Counted from the first letter of the stretch, positions 15,548 to 25,141 are shown. The stretch is 64,000 nucleotides of DNA from Chitinophaga tropicalis (GCF_009758205.1 NZ_WRXN01000005.1:310001-374000), one strand, 5' to 3'. The notes: generated by a model from the letters alone, not told the origin. Translations and numbers: made by a program.

Positions 15548-17257
15548 ATGGCAACAACAACCAAATTATCCTGCTTCGTAATTACAGGCTTCGGAGAAAA
15601 AACAGACCTTGCCACAGGCAGAGTGCTGAACCTCGACATTGTCTACAAAAAGATACTTAAGCCGGTATGCGACTCCTTTAAAACAGATACTTTCGAAATA
15701 GATTGCTTCCGGGCATGTGACAAACTATATACCGGCACAATAGATGCCTTTATGTACAAATGGATACTGGAGGCAGATATTGCCATTGCAGACCTGAGTA
15801 CATTAAATCCCAATGCTGTTTATGAACTGGGAGTGAGATATGCACTAAAACCATTTTCCACTATAGTGATCAGTGAGAAAGGATTAAAATTCCCTTTTGA
15901 TTTTTCACATGTGCTTATTCAACAATACACCCACGGAGGTAATGATATAGAAGATGCAGAAGTAGCCCGGTTTTCCAAAACACTGACAGAACTGATAGAA
16001 TGGATACTGGAAAAACAGAAAGCAGAAGGAGATAAATGTAATGACAGCCCCGTATATGATTATCTTAAAGCTGATCTGTTTCCTCCCAAAAGGAAAAAGA
16101 AAAGAGCTGGTAAGAGCGAAGTGGCAGGATGGGATAAAACCGTATCCAATGTATTACAGGCAGCTGATACTGACGAGGTGATCAGCAGAAACCTGCTGAA
16201 TAAAATATCTCAGTCAGAAATAGTTGATATTATCACAGATGACGAAGGGCATGTCATGTCAGAGACAGAAATAAAGGAGAATACAGTATTAAGGAAGATG
16301 TACGATGCAGCCTATTCCACAATTGGCCTGGGTAACAGGAATGTGGTCGAATATGGCCCCTACGAAGATATTTTCAGTAAAATACCACGGGTAAGCTTCC
16401 TCGGTACCTCTTACCTGATCAAAGATCTGAATGAAAAGATCATAAAAGAAAAGAAAGCTGGTACTGATGACAATGATATGAAAGACATACCCGCCATAGC
16501 AACATTGCTTGAAAAAATAAAAACGAACCTGGAAGATGAAAAGATGTGCCTGTCTGAACTGCTTGACAAGGCAGAAGAGAAGAAGAACGCAAACCAGTTC
16601 AAAGAAGCGCTGGCTTACTATGCCATAGCCTTACAGCGCGATCCCAGCAGCCGTTTCATTATCCAGCGTATTGTGCTCATGACCTATAAACTCACCGAGC
16701 CGGATGAACTGACGGCACTGAAGCTGGCAGAAAACCTGCTGCATAATCACTTACATCCTGACGAACAGATAGATGTTGAAACACTGGGACTGGCAGGCGC
16801 CATTTACAAGCGGCTTGCAAAACTGGAGAATGAGAAAGAAAATATCCGGAAGGCTCTCAGATACTATGAAAAAGGATATGTGATCTGTGAGAATTATTAC
16901 AATGGCATTAACTGCGCATTCATGTACCTGCTGAATGCTACGAGATCGACAGAGCACCTTGATATCATGACCAACTACGGAAATGCGCAGAAGATCTGGA
17001 AACGCGTAATTGAGATATGCCAGGACGAACTGTCAAAGATCGATCATTCTCCTGCCAACAGGGATTACATCTGGATATTACAATCTGAAGCTCAGGCGCG
17101 GCTGGCGCTGAACGGAGGTGTACCGGATGCTGAGCTCAATGACCTGTTTGACAGGATAGCCAAGGTGGATAATGCTTTTGCCGCAAATACCTTTCTAAAA
17201 CAGAATGAAGAGCTGGTGGAAATGATCAGGGAAGTACAGAAAAAAATACCAGGTTAG
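15548..17257 (+). CDS. DRHyd-like plus TRAFs-binding/TPR protein (ASK1-like architecture)
   Basis: The 569-residue protein has two recognisable parts. Residues about 8-160 form a Rossmann-like domain related to nucleoside 2-deoxyribosyltransferases (CFVITGFG; EADIAIADLSTLNPNAVYEL). After a charged linker (KRKKKRAG) and a helical region, residues about 340-565 form TPR-type helices matching the MAP3K TRAFs-binding pattern (ETLGLAGAIYKRLAKL, RYYEKGYVICENYYNGINCA). The same two modules precede the kinase domain of animal ASK1, and bacterial versions have been linked to conflict signalling. It has no signal peptide and no kinase or effector partner nearby. Substrate and partners are unknown. Confidence 0.8.
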   Translation: MATTTKLSCFVITGFGEKTDLATGRVLNLDIVYKKILKPVCDSFKTDTFEIDCFRACDKLYTGTIDAFMYKWILEADIAIADLSTLNPNAVYELGVRYALKPFSTIVISEKGLKFPFDFSHVLIQQYTHGGNDIEDAEVARFSKTLTELIEWILEKQKAEGDKCNDSPVYDYLKADLFPPKRKKKRAGKSEVAGWDKTVSNVLQAADTDEVISRNLLNKISQSEIVDIITDDEGHVMSETEIKENTVLRKMYDAAYSTIGLGNRNVVEYGPYEDIFSKIPRVSFLGTSYLIKDLNEKIIKEKKAGTDDNDMKDIPAIATLLEKIKTNLEDEKMCLSELLDKAEEKKNANQFKEALAYYAIALQRDPSSRFIIQRIVLMTYKLTEPDELTALKLAENLLHNHLHPDEQIDVETLGLAGAIYKRLAKLENEKENIRKALRYYEKGYVICENYYNGINCAFMYLLNATRSTEHLDIMTNYGNAQKIWKRVIEICQDELSKIDHSPANRDYIWILQSEAQARLALNGGVPDAELNDLFDRIAKVDNAFAANTFLKQNEELVEMIREVQKKIPG

Positions 17258-17296
17258 AGAATGGCCGGCAATGCCTTCCCCGATCAGGGCCCGTCA

Positions 17297-18214
17297 TCAA
17301 TGATGCGTTTTTGAGATGGGAACAGGCCTTGTTTTAAACTTCACCTTCCATCTGTCAATAAGCTTTTTGAATTGCAGGAACTTTGTTTCTTCCGGATCTT
17401 TTACGTATCCGTTAAAATCAGTCCCTATCTTGATATAATTGTTAAAAAAAGTATTACTGCTCATCCCCCATTTCAGAATGAAGGTACTTCTGCCATCATT
17501 TTTCTTCACCTTTGCAGTGCTGATACTGCCAAAGTGATACGCCCTGCTTCTGCTCACCCCTTTATAGTACCTGATCCCATACCGCCATAGCTTGATCATA
17601 AAATCCGGATCACTGTGCATGCCTGGCGAAAATTCAACGCTCAGTCCTCCTATTGCCCTGAAAACAAAGGTTGGTAACACCAGAGGATACCATTGACTAC
17701 CATTCCAGTCTTTCTTTTCAAAGCGCTTATACTGCTGCAGAAATCTCTCTTCTTCAAATTCAGCAGGATGCCTTCCGAAATCCTGGTTCTGTATAACACA
17801 AGGGTTATTTCCTTTTCGGGGCTCTATCATGGTACTGCTTATGCACCATTTCTCATCAGGCATTTTCTCTATTTCTGACAACAGATGTTCATCCCATTCC
17901 GGGCACAGATAAAGATCATCGTCAATTAAAACAAGCCGCGCTGAAATTGCTAAATGAGAAATAGCATTAAAGCCGAAACAAACACCGCTGTTCTCTGTAC
18001 TTTTTGTATAACCAATATCTTTCTGACTTAGGACCCAGTCCTCTGTTCCATCATTTCCCTGGTTTATATGCACAAGGATCTGGTGCCTGTATATACTATT
18101 TTTCCGGATACTGTTCACTACACATTTCAGGTAATCAAGATTATTCCAGGTTGGGATCAGGATTGAAAAAACCGGATTAAAGTCCAGTTTTACCGCATTA
18201 ACTTTATAATTCAT
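17297..18214 (-). CDS. Family 2-type glycosyltransferase
   Basis: The 305-residue cytoplasmic enzyme has a GT-A fold beginning FSILIPTWNNLDYLK, a DxD-type metal/nucleotide motif in LVLIDDDLYLCPEWDEHL and a later FVFRAIGGLSVEFSPGMHSD acceptor-side region. The ATG at 18214 (MNYKVN) is preferred, since the conserved domain begins ~15 residues later. A GTG at 18250 overlapping the aminotransferase stop (GTGA) is the alternative. It follows an aminotransferase for sugar-nucleotide modification, so the pair probably builds or transfers an amino-sugar on a surface polysaccharide or glycoprotein. Specificity cannot be read. Confidence 0.87.
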   Translation of the reverse strand: MNYKVNAVKLDFNPVFSILIPTWNNLDYLKCVVNSIRKNSIYRHQILVHINQGNDGTEDWVLSQKDIGYTKSTENSGVCFGFNAISHLAISARLVLIDDDLYLCPEWDEHLLSEIEKMPDEKWCISSTMIEPRKGNNPCVIQNQDFGRHPAEFEEERFLQQYKRFEKKDWNGSQWYPLVLPTFVFRAIGGLSVEFSPGMHSDPDFMIKLWRYGIRYYKGVSRSRAYHFGSISTAKVKKNDGRSTFILKWGMSSNTFFNNYIKIGTDFNGYVKDPEETKFLQFKKLIDRWKVKFKTRPVPISKTHH

Positions 18215-18246
18215 TTTATGCCCGATAATTAATGATATGCGAGAGA

Positions 18247-19395
18247 TCACCAGCCTCTCTTTATTATACCTGCTATTTTCTCCACATCCGGTTCAGAAAC
18301 CTTGGAATGAAGCGGCAGCACTACATAGCGGTCTTCCATTCTATCCATCATATCAAATCTGCCTTTCACGCTCCCGCCAAAAATGGAGTACCTGTCGTTC
18401 CGGTAATGTACCTGACCCGATTCAATACCATAATGCCTGAGATGCCTGATAAAATCTCCCAGGTTATCTACTTCCGCGGTTAACAGCCAGGCGGCATGCT
18501 CCCTTTCAGGATATTCATTCCCTATTATCCTGATACCATCTGCCCCGGCCAGCTGTTCACAGTATTTCCTGTATAGCCTTTGCCTGTGCTCCAGGTGCTT
18601 GTCAAATTCTTCCAGGGAGGCAATTCCCAATGCTGCCGACAGGTCTGTCATCTGGTACTTATAACCTATTTCTGTAATGTCATTTTCCCATATCCCCTTT
18701 TGTTTCCGGAGGCGGTCAATACCAAACCATCTGAGTCTTTTAGCCTTTTCTACCAGCTCTTCGTCCTTTATGGTCAACATCCCCCCATCCCCTGTAGTAA
18801 TATGTTTAATAGCCTGGAATGAGAACATGGAAAAGTCACTTTCACTCCCAATTGTTTTCCCTCTGTACTTAGCGCCCAGGGCATGAGCAGCATCCTCAAT
18901 GATCTTCAAGTCATATTTCCGGCCCAGTTCCCAGAGCACATCCATATTGCATGGCAGGCCTCCGTAATGGACGCATACAATGGCTTTTGTTTTGTCTGTA
19001 ATGAGATCTTCAACAGCATCTGCATTTATGTTCAGATTTTCATCTATATCACAAAAGACAATTTTAGCACCTATATATAATAAGGGAATATTGGTGGCAG
19101 TGCAGGTAAAAACAGGGACTATCACTTCATCTCCCGGCTGAATATCAGCTAATAAGTAAGCCAGGTGCAAGGCATCTGTTCCCGAACCGACCGCTATACT
19201 TTTACAGGGGGCCGCAATTCTTGTATCAAAAAGGTTTTCGAACATTTGAACCTTGGGCCCCTGGCCAATCCATCTGCTTTCCAGCACATCTTTCAGCTGT
19301 TTAACGGCATTTTCAGGAATATTGGGATGAAACAGGACAATTCCTTCACTGGTGTCCATTAAAGGAAGTTCTACCGCTACAGTATCTTTTAACAT
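18247..19395 (-). CDS. DegT/DnrJ/EryC1/StrS aminotransferase (sugar-nucleotide)
   Basis: The 382-residue PLP enzyme shows SRWIGQGPKVQMFENLF, GSGTDALHLAYLLADIQPGDEVI, IIEDAAHALGAKYRGKTIG and the PLP-lysine region FSFQAIKHITTGDGGML, all typical of the family. Members convert keto-sugars on nucleotide carriers into amino-sugars such as 3- or 4-amino-deoxyhexoses. It is upstream of and closely linked to a glycosyltransferase on the same strand. No other sugar-nucleotide gene (dehydratase, epimerase) is in the window, so the pathway must be completed elsewhere. Confidence 0.92.
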   Translation of the reverse strand: MLKDTVAVELPLMDTSEGIVLFHPNIPENAVKQLKDVLESRWIGQGPKVQMFENLFDTRIAAPCKSIAVGSGTDALHLAYLLADIQPGDEVIVPVFTCTATNIPLLYIGAKIVFCDIDENLNINADAVEDLITDKTKAIVCVHYGGLPCNMDVLWELGRKYDLKIIEDAAHALGAKYRGKTIGSESDFSMFSFQAIKHITTGDGGMLTIKDEELVEKAKRLRWFGIDRLRKQKGIWENDITEIGYKYQMTDLSAALGIASLEEFDKHLEHRQRLYRKYCEQLAGADGIRIIGNEYPEREHAAWLLTAEVDNLGDFIRHLRHYGIESGQVHYRNDRYSIFGGSVKGRFDMMDRMEDRYVVLPLHSKVSEPDVEKIAGIIKRGW

Positions 19396-19492
19396 TAGGT
19401 TATGCTATTAAATTTTAGTTTCCGTGTACTACCCAAAAGAAATGGTTTATTCGAACAGGCTAAAATAAAAATGAGCAACAGCTATCTTTTAA

Positions 19493-19511
19493 TGACCAAT
19501 AACGTTGGTCA
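19493..19511. promoter_or_regulatory. 7-bp inverted repeat upstream of the LytS-type kinase
   Basis: TGACCAA and TTGGTCA flank a 5-base spacer in the intergenic region between the divergent aminotransferase and kinase genes, 122 bp before the chosen kinase start. Symmetry and position suggest a regulator binding site; no binder can be named. Confidence 0.4.
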
Positions 19512-19633
19512 ACTATTCTTGCCGCACAATAAAAAAAATCAGATTTTTGGTAGTGTCTCGGTTTGTCCACAGGCCCAAACTATTCCTGATCAAAAAAATT
19601 CAAACCGATACACTGCTGAAAAGACTGAAAACG

Positions 19634-20659
19634 ATGAAAAAAGGGAAATGGTACCATAGCGCATATATCCAGGAAATAGGGTTTCTGATCGCCATGTTTA
19701 TTGTTACTACACTGCATGAATGGATAGAAGTAGATACGGTTATCGGGTTTATCAAGGGAGTGATCTTCTTCCTGATCCTGTATATACAGGCACAGCTCCA
19801 TAGATTTTTTGTACTTCCATTACTATTAAACAGGCGGTACAACATATATGCCATAGTAACTGTTTCTTCCACCCTGGTGGGAGCGTTACTGCTCTATATA
19901 GCTGACTATTATTACCTTGACCCTGATTTTTACCGGGAAGTGGGAGTTACCATGTCCATCATCTACCATTTTGTTATCTGTATTATCAGCACCATTACCA
20001 TCATGTCCCTTTTCCTGGTCCGCAAATATTCCATGGAGCTGCAAAGGAGGAATGAAGACCAGGTGCTGTTAAGCGAAATGAATGTTAAATTTCTCCATGC
20101 CCAGCTGAATCCGCATTTCTTCTTTAATATGTTCAATAACCTGTACGGTGTGAGCCTGACCTCGCCGGAAAGGATCCCTGACCTGATCTTAAAGCTTTCC
20201 AGCCTGATGCGGTATCAGCTGGAAAACGGGAATAAACCTACCGTCAGTATTGACAATGAAATAAAATTCATTGAAAACTATATTGTCATGGAAAAAGAAC
20301 GTATCGGTAAGCGTTGTGAGATATCTTTTGTGTTCCCTGATGATAGTGCAAGGCTAAGCCGCTACCAGATTGCTCCGCTGATATTGATCACTTTAGTGGA
20401 GAATGCCTTTAAACATAGCCTGACCATTATAAACAAATGGTTTGTTACGATCAATATCGATCTGACCGACAATACATTAAGGGTCAATATCCTTAATTCA
20501 TTACCTGATGAATCGCTCAAAAATGAATCTACCGGTATAGGGCTGATCAATATCCGTCAGCGGCTTGAATTACTGTATAAAGGGCATTATCACTTTGTGA
20601 CATCCCGCAATGAACAGGAATACCGGACAAGTTTAACATTGCAATTAAATCATTTCTGA
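19634..20659 (+). CDS. LytS-type membrane histidine kinase
   Basis: The chosen ATG at 19634 gives 341 residues: four predicted membrane helices in the first ~140 residues, a short coiled-coil linker, then the His_kinase (LytS) domain with FLHAQLNPHFFFNMFNNLYG (His161) and the ATP lid region APLILITLVENAFKH and GIGLINIRQRLELLY. Longer upstream reading needs a TTG start and adds a basic unconserved stretch. The partner LytTR regulator begins 1 bp after the stop. The pair is divergent from the glycosyltransferase/aminotransferase operon. No extracellular sensor domain is visible, so the signal may be sensed in the membrane. Confidence 0.9.
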   Translation: MKKGKWYHSAYIQEIGFLIAMFIVTTLHEWIEVDTVIGFIKGVIFFLILYIQAQLHRFFVLPLLLNRRYNIYAIVTVSSTLVGALLLYIADYYYLDPDFYREVGVTMSIIYHFVICIISTITIMSLFLVRKYSMELQRRNEDQVLLSEMNVKFLHAQLNPHFFFNMFNNLYGVSLTSPERIPDLILKLSSLMRYQLENGNKPTVSIDNEIKFIENYIVMEKERIGKRCEISFVFPDDSARLSRYQIAPLILITLVENAFKHSLTIINKWFVTINIDLTDNTLRVNILNSLPDESLKNESTGIGLINIRQRLELLYKGHYHFVTSRNEQEYRTSLTLQLNHF

Positions 20660-20660
20660 C

Positions 20661-21383
20661 ATGTCGGAACCATTACGCTGTATTATTGTAGATGATGAGG
20701 AAGGGGCTCATTTAGTGATCGGGCATTATCTTCAGGGAATGCGCTGCCTTACGTTGTGTGGCACATTCTATAATGCGATTGAAGCAATGGATCATATCTA
20801 CAGAAACCCGGTAGACCTGGTCTTCCTGGATATTAACATGCCCGGTCTTTCCGGGATGGAAATGCTGGAAGCTATGTCCAATCCCCCTCTGATCATATTA
20901 ACAACTGCCTATAGTGAGTATGCGCTGGAAGGCTATAAATACCAGGTGGTTGACTACCTTGTAAAGCCTATTGAGCTGCCAAAGTTCGTTGCTGCAGTTA
21001 ACAAAGTATTTTCCAGGTATAAGCCCCGGGTGGTTGCAGCCCCACATGCGCCTGCATTCCCCGATTTCCTGATGCTGAAAGTAGAAGGTGATATGCTGAG
21101 GATAATGCTGGAAAATATTTCATACATCCAGAGCTGGGGGAATTATATTAAAGTCCATACGAATGACACTATATATATTAGTGCTGCTACAACAACAGAG
21201 ATAGAGCAAAAATTGGATAGATCCCGCTTCAGGCGTATTCATAAATCCTATATTGTTGCACTGGACCAGGTACAGCGTATTACCGGAACGCAGGTATGCC
21301 TGAAAAATAATACCACTTTGCCGGTTGGGAATACCTTTCGCCGGGAATTACTGGAGTACTTCCAGGGAAATTTGCTGAAATAG
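20661..21383 (+). CDS. LytTR-type response regulator
   Basis: The 240-residue protein has a receiver domain with VDDEEG, phospho-acceptor Asp57 in LVFLDINMPGLSG and Lys in YLVKPIELPKF. A C-terminal LytTR DNA-binding domain has the typical ISYIQSWGNYIKVHTND, FRRIHKSYIVALDQV and LPVGNTFRREL segments. It is cotranscribed with the LytS-type kinase (1-bp gap), and a strong terminator follows at 21516. Targets are unknown. Confidence 0.94.
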   Translation: MSEPLRCIIVDDEEGAHLVIGHYLQGMRCLTLCGTFYNAIEAMDHIYRNPVDLVFLDINMPGLSGMEMLEAMSNPPLIILTTAYSEYALEGYKYQVVDYLVKPIELPKFVAAVNKVFSRYKPRVVAAPHAPAFPDFLMLKVEGDMLRIMLENISYIQSWGNYIKVHTNDTIYISAATTTEIEQKLDRSRFRRIHKSYIVALDQVQRITGTQVCLKNNTTLPVGNTFRRELLEYFQGNLLK

Positions 21384-21515
21384 ATAAACAATAATTTATA
21401 AGAAACGTCTTCTCCCCTGCGTTATTTAAAATAGCTCCACGTATATCCATATCCAGACAACCCGGAGTTGTTTTTTGTGCTCTACATAACCATAGTGCGG
21501 AGAAACGGCTCAAAG

Positions 21516-21551
21516 AAAACGGTTTTGCCATGGGCAAGGCCGTTTTTTTTT
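21516..21551 (+). terminator. Rho-independent terminator after the LytTR regulator
   Basis: AAAACGGTTTTGCC (21516-21529) pairs over 14 positions, two of them G-T, with GGCAAGGCCGTTTT across a 3-base ATG loop, and runs straight into a run of nine T. This is a textbook intrinsic terminator separating the LytTR gene from bioA. Confidence 0.88.
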
Positions 21552-21589
21552 GGAGATAACCAGCTGAAGAAACATAACGTTTCTCTTTT

Positions 21590-21597
21590 TACATTTG
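21590..21597 (+). promoter_or_regulatory. -7-like box (TACATTTG) immediately before bioA
   Basis: TACATTTG matches TAnnTTTG but ends only 4 bp before the ATG at 21602, and there is no TTG at the expected -33 spacing. If real, the transcript would be nearly leaderless; it may be chance. Confidence 0.3.
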
Positions 21598-21601
21598 CAG
21601 G

Positions 21602-22855
21602 ATGAAATTGTGGTATCCCTACAAACAGATGAAGAATACAGAGCCCCTGCCCCTCATGCAATCCGGGCAGGGCACAAAGATGCACCTGGCAGACGGACGC
21701 ACGCTGATAGACGGCATATCTTCCTGGTGGGCTGTTATTCATGGCTACAACCATCCCGTTATTAATGAGGCGCTGATCAGGCAGATCAACAGCTTTTCCC
21801 ATGTAATGCTGGGAGGTATCACACATAATCCTGCCATGGCGCTGGCAGAAAAGTTATGTGAGATCACTCCTGCCGGGCTGAACCATGTATTTTTCTCTGA
21901 CAGCGGCTCTGTAGGTGTGGAAGTAGCGCTTAAAATGGCCCTGCAGTACTGGAAGAATGAAGGATTTACAGGCAAGCATAAAATTATCTCCCTGAAGAAC
22001 GGTTATCATGGAGATACCTTCAAGGCAATGGAAGTAAGTGACGATTCTGATTTCAGCAATGCCTTTGCTGATGTACTGAACAGGGGCTTCTTCCTGGATA
22101 CGCCTGCCGGCGGATTTAATGCCGCTCCGGCTACTGTTCAGCAGGATGCTGACAAGCTGGAAGAACTACTGCGCAATCATAGTTCTGAGATAGCCTGTTT
22201 TATACTGGAGCCTGTTGTACAATGCGCCGGAGGCTTCAGGATCTATTCACCGCTCTACCTGAAAGCTGCCAGGGAGCTGTGCGATAAATACAATGTACTG
22301 CTCATATTTGACGAAGTTGCTACCGGCTTTGGCCGTACAGGCAAAATGTTTGCCGCAGAGCATGCCGGCATCAGCCCTGATATCATGATCATTGGTAAAG
22401 CCATGACAGCGGGTTATATAGGACATGCCGCCACGCTGAGCAATACGAGAGTATTTAATGGCTTCCTGGGAGACGGCTATTCCAAAGCGCTGATGCATGG
22501 CCCCACCTTTATGGGTAACCCGCTGGCATGTACTGTGGCACTTACCAGTATATCTGTTATTGAACAGGAAAACTACCTCAGTAAGATAAAGCGTATTGAA
22601 GCTATTATCAGGGAACAGTTTGCTGATATCAACTCCCCCGCCATTACTGAAAAACGAATAGTGGGAGCAATAGGCGCCATAGAAGTACAGCATGAAGATA
22701 TGATGGCAGGGTTTAAAGCCTTTGCCATGGATAAAGGCGTATGGCTGCGCCCGATAGGTAAAGTAGTATACCTGATGCCTGCCTATATTATCAGTGAAGA
22801 AGAACTACTAAAAGTAATCAGTGTTATAAAGGAGTGGATCAGTAAGATTAGGTAA
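21602..22855 (+). CDS. bioA: Adenosylmethionine-8-amino-7-oxononanoate aminotransferase
   Basis: BioA transfers an amino group from S-adenosylmethionine to KAPA to give DAPA in biotin synthesis. The 417-residue protein starts [10 protein letters not shown], as family members do, and has the BioA-specific [46 protein letters not shown] and PLP-binding Lys266 in [18 protein letters not shown]. No other biotin genes are nearby. It is followed on the same strand after 43 bp by a VOC protein. The start directly follows a -7-like box. Confidence 0.95.
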   Translation: MKLWYPYKQMKNTEPLPLMQSGQGTKMHLADGRTLIDGISSWWAVIHGYNHPVINEALIRQINSFSHVMLGGITHNPAMALAEKLCEITPAGLNHVFFSDSGSVGVEVALKMALQYWKNEGFTGKHKIISLKNGYHGDTFKAMEVSDDSDFSNAFADVLNRGFFLDTPAGGFNAAPATVQQDADKLEELLRNHSSEIACFILEPVVQCAGGFRIYSPLYLKAARELCDKYNVLLIFDEVATGFGRTGKMFAAEHAGISPDIMIIGKAMTAGYIGHAATLSNTRVFNGFLGDGYSKALMHGPTFMGNPLACTVALTSISVIEQENYLSKIKRIEAIIREQFADINSPAITEKRIVGAIGAIEVQHEDMMAGFKAFAMDKGVWLRPIGKVVYLMPAYIISEEELLKVISVIKEWISKIR

Positions 22856-22898
22856 GTTTGTATTGATCATACAATTACTGACTTCTAAACTGACGAGC

Positions 22899-23279
22899 AT
22901 GTTTAAAGACACCAAAGCTTTCAGCAGTTTCTCTGTAAATGATCTGCAAAAAGCAAAAGAATTCTATCAACAGGTCCTGGGCCTCGAAGTGAAGGAAAGG
23001 AGCGATATGGACCTGCTGGAGCTGCATATTAAAGACGGCAATCCCATTCTTATCTATCCCAAGCCAGATCATACTCCTGCTACTTTTACCGTTCTCAATT
23101 TCCCCGTCCAGGATATTGAAGAAACGGTAGATAAACTTAACTTACTGGGCGTACATTTTGCACAGTATGAAGGCGCCATTAAAACAAATGAAAAGGGTAT
23201 TTTCAATGCAGGAGGGCATAGCATCGCCTGGTTTGAAGATCCTGCCGGGAATATTTTATCTGTATTGCAGGAAGGATGA
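22899..23279 (+). CDS. VOC/glyoxalase-fold protein
   Basis: The ATG at 22899 gives a 126-residue single-domain protein with the VOC pattern: [28 protein letters not shown], a central beta strand [10 protein letters not shown], and the terminal [19 protein letters not shown] that typically supplies a metal-ligand Glu/Asp side. The upstream TTG start was rejected because the domain begins at [11 protein letters not shown] members include glyoxalases, dioxygenases and resistance proteins; the reaction here is unknown. It follows bioA and ends before a strong hairpin. Confidence 0.87.
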   Translation: MFKDTKAFSSFSVNDLQKAKEFYQQVLGLEVKERSDMDLLELHIKDGNPILIYPKPDHTPATFTVLNFPVQDIEETVDKLNLLGVHFAQYEGAIKTNEKGIFNAGGHSIAWFEDPAGNILSVLQEG

Positions 23280-23292
23280 TATTATCTCAAAA

Positions 23293-23327
23293 CAAAAACG
23301 CTTTTGCCTGAGGCAAAAGTGTTTTTG
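23293..23327. terminator. Bidirectional terminator between convergent genes
   Basis: CAAAAACGCTTTTGCC pairs with GGCAAAAGTGTTTTTG over 16 positions with a TGA loop. T-rich tracts follow on both strands, and the element lies between the VOC gene (+) and the SH3 gene (-), so it can serve both. Confidence 0.87.
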
Positions 23328-23340
23328 TCTGATACAGATA

Positions 23341-24180
23341 CTACTGTTTTACAGCCTGCCTTCCATCCCACAGATATACTTCCCTGGAATAAGTTTTCTT
23401 TGCCACTGTTTCACCATCTTCCCCTACTTCTTCATCTTCTGTCAGCCGGATGATCTTTCCTGGCTGTCCGCCGGCCTCTTTAGGAAACAATAATGTTTCA
23501 GAATGATAGTATGCCCCGGCATCGCCGACAGACATTTTTCCGGGCAGCTCCAGGAAGTTGGTGCCTGTCCATCCGAAATAGTAATAATTGGTAGGTAACC
23601 CACAGGCGTCACCGCTGAAGTATATACGAAGAATGTTTTTGGTATTTTCCAGTCCAAGATCACCCAGCAGCTTTCCTTCTGTGCTGGCAGAGCTTTCCCC
23701 GTCAATCGCCTTTTCCTTCATATCCAGCACACGCAGGTTGGCATCTATTGCTTTCACACGGAGGTTATACCGGAAAAAATCATCCACGGTATAACCACGT
23801 TCAAGACCGTATATAATATCTGTGTTCTCTGTTGTATAGCGTCCCAATGCCAGTAGTCCCAGCCAGACATATCCTTCTTTTGCTTTTCCTTCACGGTTAT
23901 AACTGATCTTCAGCCAGGGCGCTGTTATACCTTTTACAACAATGTTCCTGCCTGTCTGCTGTATAGCTGTCACCGTTGTTCCGGGAGTCAGGGAATCTGC
24001 AATTGAGCCTTGCAGACTGGGCTCTGTTCTTATATAGGCTTTATCGGCAAATACTACCATTGTAGCGCCAGGCTGGGGGTTCCAGAGGTTATAGTAGGAT
24101 TCCTCATTGTCTTCTGTTTGTGCAAACACCGGGGCTAATGTCATGAACATCAATACCGAAAGTGTCCAATGCTTTATCAT
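23341..24180 (-). CDS. Exported SH3-domain protein
   Basis: Using ATG 24180 the protein is 279 residues with a clear signal peptide (MIKHWTLSVLMFMTLAPVFA). An SH3-type segment follows at about residues 45-115 (AYIRTEPSLQGSIADSLTPG, WLKISYNREGKAKEGYVWLG), and then a C-terminal region of about 160 residues without a recognised domain. Bacterial SH3 modules of this type often bind peptidoglycan or protein partners in the periplasm. The longer upstream frame would start ahead of the signal peptide and was rejected. It is divergent from an AraC regulator. Function is unknown. Confidence 0.8.
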   Translation of the reverse strand: MIKHWTLSVLMFMTLAPVFAQTEDNEESYYNLWNPQPGATMVVFADKAYIRTEPSLQGSIADSLTPGTTVTAIQQTGRNIVVKGITAPWLKISYNREGKAKEGYVWLGLLALGRYTTENTDIIYGLERGYTVDDFFRYNLRVKAIDANLRVLDMKEKAIDGESSASTEGKLLGDLGLENTKNILRIYFSGDACGLPTNYYYFGWTGTNFLELPGKMSVGDAGAYYHSETLLFPKEAGGQPGKIIRLTEDEEVGEDGETVAKKTYSREVYLWDGRQAVKQ

Positions 24181-24198
24181 ATTATGATTTTTACGCAA

Positions 24199-24206
24199 CA
24201 AATATA
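24199..24206 (-). promoter_or_regulatory. -7 box for the SH3 gene (TATATTTG on the minus strand)
   Basis: The minus strand reads TATATTTG, matching TAnnTTTG, 18 bp upstream of the ATG at 24180. No TTG lies at the expected -33 distance. Confidence 0.45.
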
Positions 24207-24219
24207 TAACAGCTTTCTT

Positions 24220-24227
24220 TACCTTTG
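24220..24227 (+). promoter_or_regulatory. -7 box for the AraC gene (TACCTTTG)
   Basis: TACCTTTG matches TAnnTTTG and lies 15 bp before the ATG at 24243, back to back with the minus-strand box at 24199-24206. A clear -33 TTG is missing. Confidence 0.45.
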
Positions 24228-24242
24228 GTACACATTCCAATC

Positions 24243-25094
24243 ATGGCAAAAAAAACATCTATTCCGGTTTTTTCACTGGAATCCGGTATCAGGATAAGGC
24301 AACTTGATTACCGGGACGTAGAACTACATTCTCCTCCTACCAACCTGGCCCACCGGGATAATAATTATATCTTCCTTTTCCAGGAAAGCGGCACTACCAG
24401 GATGATGGTAGACTTTCATGAGCTCTCGGCAACAGGGAGGTGTACGCTCTGTATACTGCCCGGGCAGGTTCACCATGCTTTATCAGTAAACAAAACAAAG
24501 GCCTGGTTCCTGGCAATAAATACAGAACTTGTAAGTAATACCTACCGCCCTGTTTTTGAGGAGTATATCTCCCTGTACAAACCTGTACCTGTCAGCGAAG
24601 CAGAAGGGCATTCGCTGAAGAAATGCTTTTCATTGCTTGTACAGGAGGATGGCAGGCAAAACGGAAAATTCGGCGAACAGGTAATGCGTTCCCTTGCAGA
24701 TGCCTGCATAGGTATGTTTGCTGCAGCATATTACAACAATGAGCAATCAGGCGCTCCGTCCAACCATCGTACCACTATCATTACCCGCCAGTTCAGGGTG
24801 TTGCTGCGGCATAGCTACCGGACCATGAAAAGTCCTTCTGCCTATGCAGCTGCGCTCAATATCTCCCTCTCCTATCTGAATGAAGCGGTGAAGTTTACAA
24901 CAGGGCTGTCTGTAACGCACTGGATCCAGCAGGAGATCATCATAGAAGCCAAGCGTATGCTATATTACACCAATAATACAGCAAAAGAGATCGGCTATGA
25001 ACTGGGATATGAAGACCATACCTATTTTACCCGTCTTTTCACCAAAGCAGTTGGCATGTCTCCTCTTGCCTTCCGGAAGAAATACCGCGAATAG
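24243..25094 (+). CDS. AraC-family regulator
   Basis: The 283-residue protein (ATG 24243; an upstream start would add six unconserved residues) has a cupin-like N-terminal half (IFLFQESGTTRMMVDFHE, CILPGQVHHAL). A C-terminal double helix-turn-helix shows SAYAAALNISLSYLNEAVK, GLSVTHWIQ and AKEIGYELGYEDHTYFTRLF, KAVGMSPLAFRKKY. It stands directly upstream of the EmrA/EmrB/TolC operon on the same strand and is the obvious candidate activator. A perfect 9-bp inverted repeat lies between it and emrA. The effector is unknown. Confidence 0.92.
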   Translation: MAKKTSIPVFSLESGIRIRQLDYRDVELHSPPTNLAHRDNNYIFLFQESGTTRMMVDFHELSATGRCTLCILPGQVHHALSVNKTKAWFLAINTELVSNTYRPVFEEYISLYKPVPVSEAEGHSLKKCFSLLVQEDGRQNGKFGEQVMRSLADACIGMFAAAYYNNEQSGAPSNHRTTIITRQFRVLLRHSYRTMKSPSAYAAALNISLSYLNEAVKFTTGLSVTHWIQQEIIIEAKRMLYYTNNTAKEIGYELGYEDHTYFTRLFTKAVGMSPLAFRKKYRE

Positions 25095-25141
25095 TCCAAT
25101 CTTCCCCCTTAATAGCCCATTGCCCCGGGCTGCCTTTTGAA

